NCBI RefSeq assembly: GCF_002157585.1
Contig: NZ_BDGB01000029.1
Span: 84,978 to 148,977, forward strand
Length of the DNA stretch: 64,000 nucleotides
Direction of reading: 5' to 3'
Origin: Lentilactobacillus parakefiri
Lineage (GTDB): Bacteria > Bacillota > Bacilli > Lactobacillales > Lactobacillaceae
The notes below the pieces were generated by a model. That model was not told the DNA's origin and ran no database searches. It saw only the letters and a program-made list of their open reading frames with translations. Positions 1 to 7,499 of the stretch are shown in pieces. Made by a program: the position numbers and the translations under genes. Position 1 is the first letter of the stretch. Each line of letters starts with the position of its first letter.

Positions 1-265
1 GAAAAGAGAGTCGCTGTTGCTGAGAGCGCGGCCGAACGCAGGCAGTTAAATGGACCACCGAGGGTTCTTCCGAAAGTTTATGAGTACGAAGAAACGTGTT
101 GGCATACGTCAGTTGTCGGAGGGATGTTAGTCCCTTGCTAAGCGTAATTGACGGAAAAGACTTGATTTACCAGGGGTAGACTATCTTTTCGATCAATTGA
201 ACTAAGGTGGCACCGCGGAAAAATCCGTCCTTAATGTGAAAGCATTTGGGGCGGATTTTTTGTCT
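1..265 (+). promoter_or_regulatory. T-box riboswitch (Trp-type, 5' truncated by window edge)
   Basis: Stem I distal features are visible at the very start (AGAGAG at 5-10, then the stem and the GCTGAGAG-like loop). The T-box proper AAGGTGGCACCGCGG lies at 204-218. A strong intrinsic terminator follows (AAATCCGTCC paired with GGGCGGATTTTTT, about 219-263). The putative specifier loop at about 48-60 carries TGG (51-53) followed by ACC, the usual context of a specifier codon, which suggests uncharged tRNA-Trp as ligand and fits anthranilate synthase downstream. The 5' end of the leader and its promoter lie outside the window. The T-box call is firm; the specifier is read by eye. Confidence 0.9.
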
Positions 266-285
266 ACAGCGCGACGAGTGCTAGG

Positions 286-365
286 AGATGCGGTTTCTAA
301 GGGGACTTTAATTAAAGTCCCTGGGCTTGGGGCTTTAATCAAAGTCCCCTTAGAAGTTAGCATCT
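286..365. repeat. 80-bp near-perfect inverted repeat between T-box and trpE
   Basis: AGATGC at 286-291 pairs with GCATCT at 360-365. The inner arms CTAAGGGGACTTT...AAAGTCCCCTTAG extend the stem almost to the centre with only a few mismatches. A second smaller pairing (GAAGGAAGCAC with GTGCCTTCTCC) lies just downstream at about 393-431. The stretch 266-560 separates the T-box terminator from its gene by about 320 bases, far more than usual, and holds no credible gene. It looks like an inserted intergenic repeat or miniature element; I cannot test its copy number. Confidence 0.6.
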
Positions 366-583
366 GGCCCGTCGAAGCGTATTTTCAAGGCCGAAGGAAG
401 CACACAAGAACCTAACAAACGTGCCTTCTCCGGTCCAATGGCTGCATCAGAACACACTTCAGCTAACCAGTCACGCAATCCAGCCAAAAAATAGAGGTAT
501 CTTTCATGAAAACAACAAGAAAACGATGGCAATTCCAACTTTAGTATTTAGCAAAACACACTAAAGCAATGGAGGAAGCCATC

Positions 584-2062
584 ATGAATTTAGAACAACT
601 TGAACAATATACAAATGATTTTTCAGCTATACCAATTTCAATTAATTTTACAATGCCGGACTTTGACCCTATCGCCGTGACGCAACGATTCGATCAGCCA
701 GGCGCGCCGTGCTTCTTACTGACTGGAAAACCCAAGCAACAAGAAGATGGGTATTCATTTATCGGATTGAATCCAAGGATGACCATTACTTATCGAAATG
801 GCGTCTTAACGCGCTCGGATGAAAAAGGCAATGTTTCACATGAAACAACGGATTTAAAACCTATCCTGGAACGGATTCTGGCAGACAACTATATACCAAA
901 ATTGACACATATGCCGCCGTTTTCAGGTGGGCTTGTCGGTTATTTCAGTTATGATTATGCTCGTTATGCGACGAGTGCAGACTTACCAGTCGTTAGCGAT
1001 CCGATGAAACTCAATGATGTTGACCTGCTGCTCATTAATCGAGTCATTGCATATAATCACACGACCCAAACTGTCACATTAATTCAAGTGATCCCTGCCG
1101 ATCAGCTTACGGCGCAATATGAATCGGTGATAAGTGACTTAACCGTTCTGAAGGACAAAATTCTGCAGATCCACGATCAACAGCCGCTCCCACCATTTAC
1201 AATGACGCCGTTCAAATTGCAATTCTCTTTGAGCGAATTCGAGGAAAAGGTCGCAGAAGCAAAACATCATATTGTTGACGGTGACATCTTCCAAGTCCAG
1301 CTTTCCAATCCGCAGCATTCCAAAATGACCGGTTCGTTATTTGCTGCCACGCCAACATTGTTTAAAGAAAGCCCATCACCGTATCAATTCTATTTTCGCC
1401 ATAACGATTTTGAAACGATCGGTGCTTCCCCCGAAACTATGATTACCAAACGTGACCGTACACTATTCACATATCCGTTGGCCGGCACTAGAAGGAGAGG
1501 GAAAAATCAGGTTGAGGATGACGCTTTTGCCGACGAACTACAGCACAATCCAAAAGAATTATCTGAGCATAATATGCTGATTGATTTAGGAAGAAATGAC
1601 CTGGGAAGTATCAGTCAATTCGGGTCGGTCAAGGTCACAGCTTATCGGAACCTGCTGAAATTCTCGAACGTGATGCATATGGGGTCCGTGGTTGAAAGTA
1701 AAATCGATCCAGACGTTTCGTCAATTGATATCATTCATTCATTATTACCTGCTGGAACCCTCTCAGGCGCACCCAAAATATCGGCGATGCAGATTATCGG
1801 TGAATTAGAAAATAATAAACATGGGCTTTATGGCGGCTGTTTAGGGTACCTTGGTTTTGATGGTGACCTCGATATGTGTATTGGAATCCGGCTGGCGTAT
1901 CGAAAAGGTGACGATTTAGTGGTCCGCAGTGCAGCAGGGATTGTCGCAGATAGCATTCCAAAACATGAATACCAAGAGTTTAACAACAAGGCTAGAGCAA
2001 TTGTAACAGCCCTGCAGGAAACGGCAGCTAAGGGAGGTGTTTATCATGCATTATCTCATTGA
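584..2062 (+). CDS. trpE: Anthranilate synthase component I
   Basis: Chorismate-binding enzyme that with TrpG makes anthranilate, the first committed step of tryptophan synthesis. The N-terminal Anth_synt_I domain is followed from about residue 220 by the chorismate-binding domain, with the signatures PLAGTRRRG, LIDLGRNDLG, PAGTLSGAPK and GGCLGYLGFDGD. I chose the ATG at 584 because GGAGG at 571-575 precedes it by 8 bases; an ATG at 569 lies before that site. It overlaps trpG by 17 bases. The N-terminal LLES motif that binds feedback tryptophan in characterised TrpE proteins reads LLTG here, so inhibition may be altered. PabB is the alternative, but the Trp-type T-box favours TrpE. No trpDCFBA follows. 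Confidence 0.85.
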   Translation: MNLEQLEQYTNDFSAIPISINFTMPDFDPIAVTQRFDQPGAPCFLLTGKPKQQEDGYSFIGLNPRMTITYRNGVLTRSDEKGNVSHETTDLKPILERILADNYIPKLTHMPPFSGGLVGYFSYDYARYATSADLPVVSDPMKLNDVDLLLINRVIAYNHTTQTVTLIQVIPADQLTAQYESVISDLTVLKDKILQIHDQQPLPPFTMTPFKLQFSLSEFEEKVAEAKHHIVDGDIFQVQLSNPQHSKMTGSLFAATPTLFKESPSPYQFYFRHNDFETIGASPETMITKRDRTLFTYPLAGTRRRGKNQVEDDAFADELQHNPKELSEHNMLIDLGRNDLGSISQFGSVKVTAYRNLLKFSNVMHMGSVVESKIDPDVSSIDIIHSLLPAGTLSGAPKISAMQIIGELENNKHGLYGGCLGYLGFDGDLDMCIGIRLAYRKGDDLVVRSAAGIVADSIPKHEYQEFNNKARAIVTALQETAAKGGVYHALSH

Positions 2063-2654
2063 TAACTATGACAGTTTCACATATAACCTATACCAATTGA
2101 TTGGATCCCAGACCGCCGAAGAAATTAAGGTGGTGAAAAACGATGCCATCACTGTTGAAAATTTAATGAAAGCAAACCCTGAAAGCATCATTCTATCTCC
2201 TGGTCCCGGCCGCCCAAAAGATGCTGGCAATATGCCGGCAATCTTAGCCGCATTTCTTGGCCGCGTCCCAATTTTTGGCGTTTGTCTTTGGCACCAGGCC
2301 ATCGCCGAAGCCTTTGGTGCCAAAGTGGTGCATGCGCCCCATTTGATGCATGGGAAACCCTCAACTATTCAACTTTTGGGAAATGATCCACTATTTGCAA
2401 ATTGCCCACATCATTTTCAAGCCGCCAGGTACCATTCGCTAATCGTTGATCCAACAACGGTCCCTGATAACTTGGACGTCACCGCGGTCACCGACGGCGG
2501 TGAGATCATGGCTATCAGTAATCCAACCAAGATGGTCTACGGCGTTCAATTTCATCCCGAATCAATCATGACTGATCCAGAAGTAGGGAAACAGATTATC
2601 AAGAATTTTCTAAAGATTGCAAGGATTGCTAAAGTGTCTACCGCAGCTTATTGA
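2046..2654 (+). CDS. trpG: Anthranilate synthase component II (glutamine amidotransferase)
   Basis: Class I glutamine amidotransferase that supplies ammonia to TrpE. IDNYDSFTYN at the N terminus, SPGPGRP, the nucleophile region GVCLWHQAI and the catalytic VQFHPES are all recognisable. The ATG at 2046 follows AAGGGAGG at 2029-2036; a GTG at 2037 would overlap that ribosome site. The start lies inside the end of trpE, suggesting translational coupling. Oddity: the family nucleophile motif GxCxGxQ reads G-V-C-L-W-H-Q, with Trp (codon TGG) in place of the second, normally invariant Gly. Cys, His and Glu of the triad are intact. PabA is possible by homology. Confidence 0.85.
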   Translation: MHYLIDNYDSFTYNLYQLIGSQTAEEIKVVKNDAITVENLMKANPESIILSPGPGRPKDAGNMPAILAAFLGRVPIFGVCLWHQAIAEAFGAKVVHAPHLMHGKPSTIQLLGNDPLFANCPHHFQAARYHSLIVDPTTVPDNLDVTAVTDGGEIMAISNPTKMVYGVQFHPESIMTDPEVGKQIIKNFLKIARIAKVSTAAY

Positions 2655-2660
2655 ACAGAA

Positions 2661-2706
2661 AAAGGGATTGCGTAAATGATTAGTTTAGCGCAATCCCTTT
2701 AATTTT
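2661..2706 (+). terminator. Intrinsic terminator after trpG
   Basis: AAAGGGATTGCG at 2661-2672 pairs with CGCAATCCCTTT at 2689-2700, followed by a T-rich tract. Confidence 0.85.
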
Positions 2707-2719
2707 TAGATGCCCTCTC

Positions 2720-3268
2720 TTATTGAACTTGTCTGAGCACCTGTGATCGGCTGATCATCTTGAAAATTGCCCGAACACAAACGGCGCCGAAGAAGAAGAC
2801 CGAGATTAAACGAACCGAGAACAATGCCAAAATCATTGGCAGGTGATAGTGAACATAACCCAGACGGAAGAGTTCATATCCAAATGAAACAACGGTGGTT
2901 GTGATGGCTGAGGTTGTTAAAACCGGCCAACCCCAATTTTTGTATCCCCACACGGTGAACCCAAGCTCGCTTCCGATTCCTTGAACAATTCCTGAAATGA
3001 GGGCACTGGCGCCAAAGGTTCCGCCAAAAATGACCTCGGCAGCGGCACCTAAGACTTCGCCGATAATCGCAGCGCCGGGAACTCTTACCAAGTAGATTGA
3101 AAGCGGTCCAGCCATAATCCAAAGGCCAAACAGCGCCTCATTTGAGAATGGTCCAATGGCAACTGCCAGGAAATTATAAAGATAGTCCGTGCCGACAAAG
3201 ATGGCACCAAAAACAATTGCAACAATGGCTAACAGAATCACATCCTGTAAGCGAAATTTCTTTTTCAT
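2720..3268 (-). CDS. ykoE: ECF transporter substrate-binding S component, thiamine/HMP type (YkoE)
   Basis: Integral membrane S component of about 182 aa with five or six hydrophobic segments. It resembles the YkoE family of thiamine or hydroxymethylpyrimidine ECF transporters; FGLWIMAGPLSIYLVRVPGAA and the GSELGF...NWGW segment are typical. The ATG at 3268 follows AAGGAG and overlaps the stop of the upstream gene as ATGA, implying coupling. No ATPase or T component is adjacent, so it probably shares the general ECF energising module. Co-transcription with ylmB behind a TPP riboswitch supports vitamin B1 precursor uptake. Confidence 0.85.
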   Translation of the reverse strand: MKKKFRLQDVILLAIVAIVFGAIFVGTDYLYNFLAVAIGPFSNEALFGLWIMAGPLSIYLVRVPGAAIIGEVLGAAAEVIFGGTFGASALISGIVQGIGSELGFTVWGYKNWGWPVLTTSAITTTVVSFGYELFRLGYVHYHLPMILALFSVRLISVFFFGAVCVRAIFKMISRSQVLRQVQ

Positions 3269-4542
3269 GATTTTTCTCCTTTTGAATGACACCAGTCATA
3301 AATGAAAGCGGCCATTATTTTGGTATACGTTAATAATTGCTGAAAACTAAGACTTTCGTTGTCACTATGAGCTTGTTCCATGGTCCCTGGCCCAAAATCA
3401 ACTGCTGGAATGTGGTAATAGCCAAACCAGCCACTGTCCGAAACAGACGGTGACATCCCCACCGTCGGCTGTTTGCCAGACACTTCCCTAAAGCTGTTCT
3501 CAAGTGCCTGCATCCCCGGATGATCCGGATGAAGTGCCAGTGATGGGAACACCTCGCCTTTATCGACTAACAGTGAATCGCCGCCCCAAGTGAAGGTTGG
3601 CAGATTATCCCGCAGCCAAGGATCAGCTTTTGCTGCTGCAATGACTTGATCCTCAATTTCTTGAGTAATATCATCGACATTTTCATTCGGGTAAAAATGG
3701 ACGGTTATCCATAACTTCGCCTCGCTCGGGATATAAGCGGGGTGCAAGCCGCCTTGAATGTACGCTGGATTAATCGTATCAATTCCCGGCGCAAATCCAG
3801 GGTAGCTTTTCGTGATCCCCCAATACTGCTCTAATTTTTCCAATGCTTGAATCACAACCACCATTTTTTCAATCATGTTGGCTGCTTTCAGGCCGCCGCC
3901 AGTGGTAATCATTGCGGCTCGGTTGCCATCATGATAAATATGGGGACTATTGAGGGTAATCCAGCCGGTCACAACGCCGCCCTGACCTTGAAAATTCATA
4001 TTGCTGGTATCGCCAACGACGGCAAAATCAGCGGTTTCGCCATTTTTCAATAACGTTTTCGTTCCCGCTTCGCCAGCCTCCTCACCAACAACGGATTGGA
4101 ACCGTAAATCACCCGGTAGGTCAATGCCAAGCTGATTAAGCAGCGAGAAGATATAAATAAAGCTTGAAATACCACCCTTCATATCGCTGACACCACGCCC
4201 ATACAGCAGATCACCGTTTTGAACTAATTTAAATGGATCTGAGTTCCAGCTTGGGCGATCCACGGTAGCCACGTCAACATGGCCGTTCAGCAGCAGGCTG
4301 TGATAGTTCGCCGCATCCGTCCCCGCTTTCTGAGCGGAAAGCAGTTCATCGCCCTCATAAAAGGCGACTCGCTTGGTTCTAAATCCAATCTCGGTTAACT
4401 CATCGTCAAGAAAGTGTTGAATTGCCACCGTGTTGCGGGCAGGTGGTGACATTGTTTCAAATGAAATTAACCGTTCCAACAACGCCAACAGCTGATCTTT
4501 TCTCGCATCAACTGCTTGAAGTAGTGTTTCCTTATCTGTCAA
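3265..4542 (-). CDS. ylmB: M20-family amidohydrolase, probable formylaminopyrimidine deformylase
   Basis: Zinc-dependent M20/ArgE/DapE hydrolase of 425 aa. Metal-binding signatures are LLNGHVDVA (His/Asp), GRGVSDMKGG (Asp) and VVGEEAGEAG (Glu-Glu), with a final H in MEQAHSDNE. Family members are otherwise called acetylornithine deacetylase or succinyl-diaminopimelate desuccinylase. The TPP riboswitch upstream and the YkoE transporter downstream instead argue for the YlmB role: deformylating formylaminopyrimidine salvaged from degraded thiamine to give aminopyrimidine. The length matches Bacillus YlmB. Operon with ykoE, 4-base overlap. Confidence 0.8.
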   Translation of the reverse strand: MTDKETLLQAVDARKDQLLALLERLISFETMSPPARNTVAIQHFLDDELTEIGFRTKRVAFYEGDELLSAQKAGTDAANYHSLLLNGHVDVATVDRPSWNSDPFKLVQNGDLLYGRGVSDMKGGISSFIYIFSLLNQLGIDLPGDLRFQSVVGEEAGEAGTKTLLKNGETADFAVVGDTSNMNFQGQGGVVTGWITLNSPHIYHDGNRAAMITTGGGLKAANMIEKMVVVIQALEKLEQYWGITKSYPGFAPGIDTINPAYIQGGLHPAYIPSEAKLWITVHFYPNENVDDITQEIEDQVIAAAKADPWLRDNLPTFTWGGDSLLVDKGEVFPSLALHPDHPGMQALENSFREVSGKQPTVGMSPSVSDSGWFGYYHIPAVDFGPGTMEQAHSDNESLSFQQLLTYTKIMAAFIYDWCHSKGEKS

Positions 4543-4583
4543 CTTCGACTCCCTCCACTCAATTAGTCATGTACTGTATCAAA

Positions 4584-4626
4584 ACAAAAAAATCCCCCTT
4601 TCTTCAAAGCCTCGAAGAAAGAGGGA
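4584..4626 (-). terminator. Riboswitch expression-platform terminator
   Basis: On the minus strand CCCTCTTTCTTCG pairs with GAAGAAAGGGGG and is followed by a run of T. It sits between the TPP aptamer and ylmB and is the likely terminator switched by the aptamer. Confidence 0.85.
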
Positions 4627-4677
4627 ACAGATTAAAGTTGAATCGACTTTATCTCTATTAGCTCACACAAAAAAGTT

Positions 4678-4756
4678 TCGTTCTTCCTTCGACAGTCCTA
4701 ACTGCATCAGGTTCAATGGGTATTTATCTCAGCCGTTTAGGGCACCCCAGACTACT
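4678..4756 (-). promoter_or_regulatory. TPP riboswitch aptamer (THI box)
   Basis: Read on the minus strand it contains GGGGTGCCC, CTGAGAT, ACCCATTGAACCTGAT and the closing GCAGTTAGGACT helix, the hallmark THI-box elements in the right order. It controls ylmB-ykoE; thiamine pyrophosphate binding is expected to favour the downstream terminator. Confidence 0.95.
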
Positions 4757-4880
4757 TTATTCAATTAGCCACAATTTACATAGCTGGTTTTATCATATAA
4801 CGAATCGATGAAATGTCAAAGTTAATTTTTGACAAATGTGAAGTCAACGATCGTTATCGTCTAAAAACATTTTTTAACAC

Positions 4881-4934
4881 AAAACGTGGGATTTGAAACG
4901 GCACTTTGACCATCTCTTATCCCACGCTTTTTTC
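4881..4934. terminator. Bidirectional hairpin
   Basis: ACGTGGGA at 4884-4891 pairs with TCCCACG at 4920-4926, with T-rich tails on both sides. It lies between the secreted protein gene (end 4977) and the riboswitch. The ACGTGGGA/TCCCAC ends resemble those of the long repeats at 18.5 and 30.8 kb. Confidence 0.55.
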
Positions 4935-4976
4935 ATTTGACCTAAATGAAAGCTTTATCCTTATAGAATCAGTTGA

Positions 4977-5453
4977 TTATGAAGTCGTCAAACCACCCGT
5001 CCAATGACTGGCCGCGCTGCTGGTATAGACTTTAATGGAGTACGTACCAGAACCGACCCACAACCGGCCGCTCAATGTGCCAGTTGATGAACTGATGGTC
5101 TTGTAAAGTTCACCATCCTTGTAAATACTGATTGAAAATGAATCGGCACTTGAGGCACCGCTATCCGTTGACGTGTTGACATTGTAATGCAGCGTATTGA
5201 TGAGGTTGGTTGCCTTGACAGTCACGTTGTAGCCGGAATTGTCATTGGTATATTGACTGCCGGTTTCACGCGACTGTTGGGACAGATTTTTCCCTGCTAC
5301 CTGCTTGGTAGACTTAGCGTTATCCTGTTTATTTCCCTGTTGTTGTCGTTGCGGTTGCACCGTGTCCGCGTTGGCAACAACACTGCTCAGAAATGTTGGC
5401 GCAACCATGGCGGCTGCCGCACCAACTGTCACTAAATATTTTTTAATTTTCAT
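4977..5453 (-). CDS. Small secreted protein of unknown function
   Basis: 158-aa protein with a clear Sec signal peptide: Lys-rich start, hydrophobic VTVGAAAAMVAPTFLSSVV, and cleavage expected after ANA near residue 29. A Gln/Lys/Asn-rich linker follows to about residue 65. The C-terminal domain is rich in Ser, Thr, Gly and Tyr (NVTVKATNLINTLHYNV, SISIYKDGELYK, GTYSIKVYTSS), which suggests a small beta-sandwich. There is no LPxTG anchor and no Cys in the mature part, so it is probably released or loosely bound. I recognise no family. The start is preceded by AAAGGAAG, and the gene stands alone. Confidence 0.7.
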   Translation of the reverse strand: MKIKKYLVTVGAAAAMVAPTFLSSVVANADTVQPQRQQQGNKQDNAKSTKQVAGKNLSQQSRETGSQYTNDNSGYNVTVKATNLINTLHYNVNTSTDSGASSADSFSISIYKDGELYKTISSSTGTLSGRLWVGSGTYSIKVYTSSAASHWTGGLTTS

Positions 5454-5641
5454 AGATGAAAAACTTCCTTTCGTCTTAACGTTTGTTGGTTTGATGTAAA
5501 TCTTAGTTCAGCTGCCCTCCCTTCATACTTGATGTTGTTAGAATATCGGGGAAAGCTTAATTGGGACTTAAATCGATTATGTTTAGCCGGTAATCAACGC
5601 GATCTTTAGAAATCCTTTGGAATTTTGTAAAATCTCGACAG

Positions 5642-5688
5642 CAAAAAAGGGCAATCAACAAACACAAATCGTTCATTGATTGACCCTA
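5642..5688 (-). terminator. Intrinsic terminator downstream of the zinc-ribbon gene
   Basis: On the minus strand AGGGTCAATCAA pairs with TTGATTGCCCT and is followed by TTTTTT. It closes the minus-strand kptA/zinc-ribbon unit. Confidence 0.75.
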
Positions 5689-5715
5689 TCGGCTGCTATC
5701 TTAGCCTGATTGACA

Positions 5716-5877
5716 CTATTCCACTTTAAAATTGGATTTAAATATAAAACCGCAATTGGGACACCTATTTAAGCCATAACTAATGGACATTGGTCGGTGG
5801 CATTTCGGACAATTTCCCTGCATTGGCCTTTGAATCTTGGTTGGTTTTGATTCTTTTTCATCTGCCTGATCGTACAT
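5716..5877 (-). CDS. 53-aa zinc-ribbon microprotein
   Basis: The short frame begins MYDQADEKESK and contains NCPKCHRPM then RCPNCGFIF: two CxxC knuckles 14 residues apart, a classical zinc ribbon. The ATG at 5877 is preceded by GGAGG at good spacing. It lies 21 bases downstream of the kptA stop, so the two are probably co-transcribed and end at the hairpin 5688-5642. The function is unknown; such ribbons often bind nucleic acid or act as rubredoxin-like metal sites. The paired cysteines and the ribosome site make it very likely a true gene. Confidence 0.75.
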   Translation of the reverse strand: MYDQADEKESKPTKIQRPMQGNCPKCHRPMSISYGLNRCPNCGFIFKSNFKVE

Positions 5878-5898
5878 ATTACCCTCCACTAAATATCA

Positions 5899-6447
5899 TT
5901 ACTGGTTAATAACCTTCAGAAACTGCGCCAGCACTTTATCCACCAACCAAACGCCACTTTCGGTTGGATAAAATAATCCTCCTGAAAGTGCCGCTTTCCT
6001 GGCTTCAATTTCAAAAATCACTGGGAGTGGGTCACGTCGTTTGCCCACTTCAATCGCCATTTTGGGAGTGGCAGACAAATGAACAAAATCTCGATCCATC
6101 TTTTTTAAACCCTCATCAACAATGAATTTCGCAGCCGCGTGACTCGTTCCATGATACAGCTTCTCTGGCGGCACCGTTGGCGGTGTTAATGGATCTACGG
6201 GGATGCTGTGGCCATACAGAGCCCGAATCGTGTGGCCTTCAATCGCATAACGTTGTTTGTCACTCTTTTTCATAATCTCTCGAATGATTTTTTCACTGAT
6301 TGGGGTGCCAAAGTGCTGATTAAATTTTTGGATGAGCGTTTGCAAGTCCACCCGTCCGTATCGATCCAACTGGATGCCAATTTTGTCCGGATGGTGTCTA
6401 AGGACGTACGACAGCCGTTTACTCAACCTGGTTAATTGATGATCCAT
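5899..6447 (-). CDS. kptA: RNA 2'-phosphotransferase, Tpt1/KptA family
   Basis: 182-aa member of the family that removes a 2'-phosphate from RNA using NAD+, releasing ADP-ribose 1'',2''-cyclic phosphate. Signatures are LSYVLRHHP near the N terminus (Arg-His), KSDKQRYAIEGHTIRALYGHS, LYHGTS and FVHLSA. I chose the ATG at 6447, after TTGGAG; longer frames upstream lack this spacing. Bacteria lack the yeast-type tRNA ligation that needs this enzyme, so its substrate here is unknown; RNA repair or removal of phosphate or ADP-ribose from nucleic-acid ends has been proposed for bacterial members. Probable operon with the zinc-ribbon gene. Confidence 0.9.
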   Translation of the reverse strand: MDHQLTRLSKRLSYVLRHHPDKIGIQLDRYGRVDLQTLIQKFNQHFGTPISEKIIREIMKKSDKQRYAIEGHTIRALYGHSIPVDPLTPPTVPPEKLYHGTSHAAAKFIVDEGLKKMDRDFVHLSATPKMAIEVGKRRDPLPVIFEIEARKAALSGGLFYPTESGVWLVDKVLAQFLKVINQ

Positions 6448-6803
6448 GTTACTGACTCCAATTTCTTCTAAGCTGACCTCATTATAATCCCAAAGGCACT
6501 CAAACCACAAAAAACGCCCGGTACTAAGGCCCAGACGTTATGACAAATCATATTCATATTAGAGGGGATCTTACTTCTTGGGGGAGAGGTAAGATAATCA
6601 AGTTTCATACTTTGGAGGAGTAAGTTCACTTGTAAACCAATTTATCTTTCAAAATTGATTGTCTTTATATTATGGCTACCAACTTAACTCAGCCTTAAAT
6701 AAGTGTGACGAAATTGTGAAGTTGAAGAAAAAACTGGATAGGGGTGTTGTTTAGCCGGATTTCTTTTATAATTGGATCAAGAAACTATTTGAAAGGATTC
6801 AAC
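6448..6803. other. Intergenic region between kptA and the phosphatase
   Basis: Divergent promoter region. A TATAAT at about 6766-6771 precedes the phosphatase ribosome site. Purine-rich GGGGGAGAGG and TTGGAGGAG look like ribosome sites but lead into no open frame. I see nothing else. Confidence 0.4.
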
Positions 6804-7442
6804 ATGAAAACCATTTATTTTGTGCGCCATGGCCAAACACTGCTTAACCAATTTCGCCGAATGCAGGGCTGGGTGGACTCACCATTGACCGAAAAAGGGG
6901 AATCCCAAGCAAAAGCGACCGGTCAAAAACTCGCCGATGTCCACTTCGACTTGGCGATGAGTTCCGATATGATGCGGGCCATTCATACCTTAGACATTAT
7001 TCTGGCCAACAATCATACATCAGCGACCGTTTCCAGAGAGGTGTTTCTCGGGGTGCGGGAAATTTACTTCGGCTCGTTTGAAGGAATCGACAGTATTCAA
7101 ACCTGGAACATGATCGGCGGACCGCTGGGGCATCGGAATCAAGAAGACTTAATTAAAGAATATGGTTTGTTCAAAATGCGTGATTTCATGCATGCCGCCG
7201 ATCCATTTCATGAAGCCGAGACAACCGGTCATCTCAAGGCCCGAATCGATAATGCCGTCCAGCATATTCAAGATGAACTGGCAGACGGCCAGAACGCCCT
7301 GGTTGTTTCACATGGAACTTTTCTAAGAAACCTGGCAACCATGTATAGCAACACCACTTCCGCTGTTGAACAACCCGGCAATGGCAGTGTTACCAAGTTG
7401 GATGTTAGCTCCACCCCGCAGATTATCTCCTACAACGAATAA
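6804..7442 (+). CDS. Histidine phosphatase (phosphoglycerate mutase-like) family protein
   Basis: 212-aa branch-1 histidine phosphatase. FVRHGQT near residue 6 carries the catalytic His, with SSDMMRAIHT, a VREIYFGSFEG acidic motif and the second His in VVSHGTFLR. Such proteins hydrolyse small phosphate esters; the substrate cannot be told from sequence. The ATG at 6804 has GAAAGGA 6 bases upstream, and a longer frame from 6744 has no ribosome site. It is monocistronic and ends at a strong bidirectional terminator. Cytosolic, with no signal sequence. Confidence 0.85.
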   Translation: MKTIYFVRHGQTLLNQFRRMQGWVDSPLTEKGESQAKATGQKLADVHFDLAMSSDMMRAIHTLDIILANNHTSATVSREVFLGVREIYFGSFEGIDSIQTWNMIGGPLGHRNQEDLIKEYGLFKMRDFMHAADPFHEAETTGHLKARIDNAVQHIQDELADGQNALVVSHGTFLRNLATMYSNTTSAVEQPGNGSVTKLDVSSTPQIISYNE

Positions 7443-7492
7443 AAAAATCTCACTAATAGATTGCGTAGTTAATCTTTTAGTGAGATTTTTAA
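7442..7492. terminator. Bidirectional terminator between phosphatase and lepB
   Basis: AAAAATCTCACTAA pairs with TTAGTGAGATTTTT, giving U-tracts in both directions for the convergent genes. Confidence 0.9.
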
Positions 7493-7499
7493 GTGATGA

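Noticed and set aside
350..538. 62-residue open frame on the minus strand
   Set aside because: It lies inside the structured repeat-like leader of trpE, has no ribosome site and its sequence follows the hairpins; treated as non-coding.
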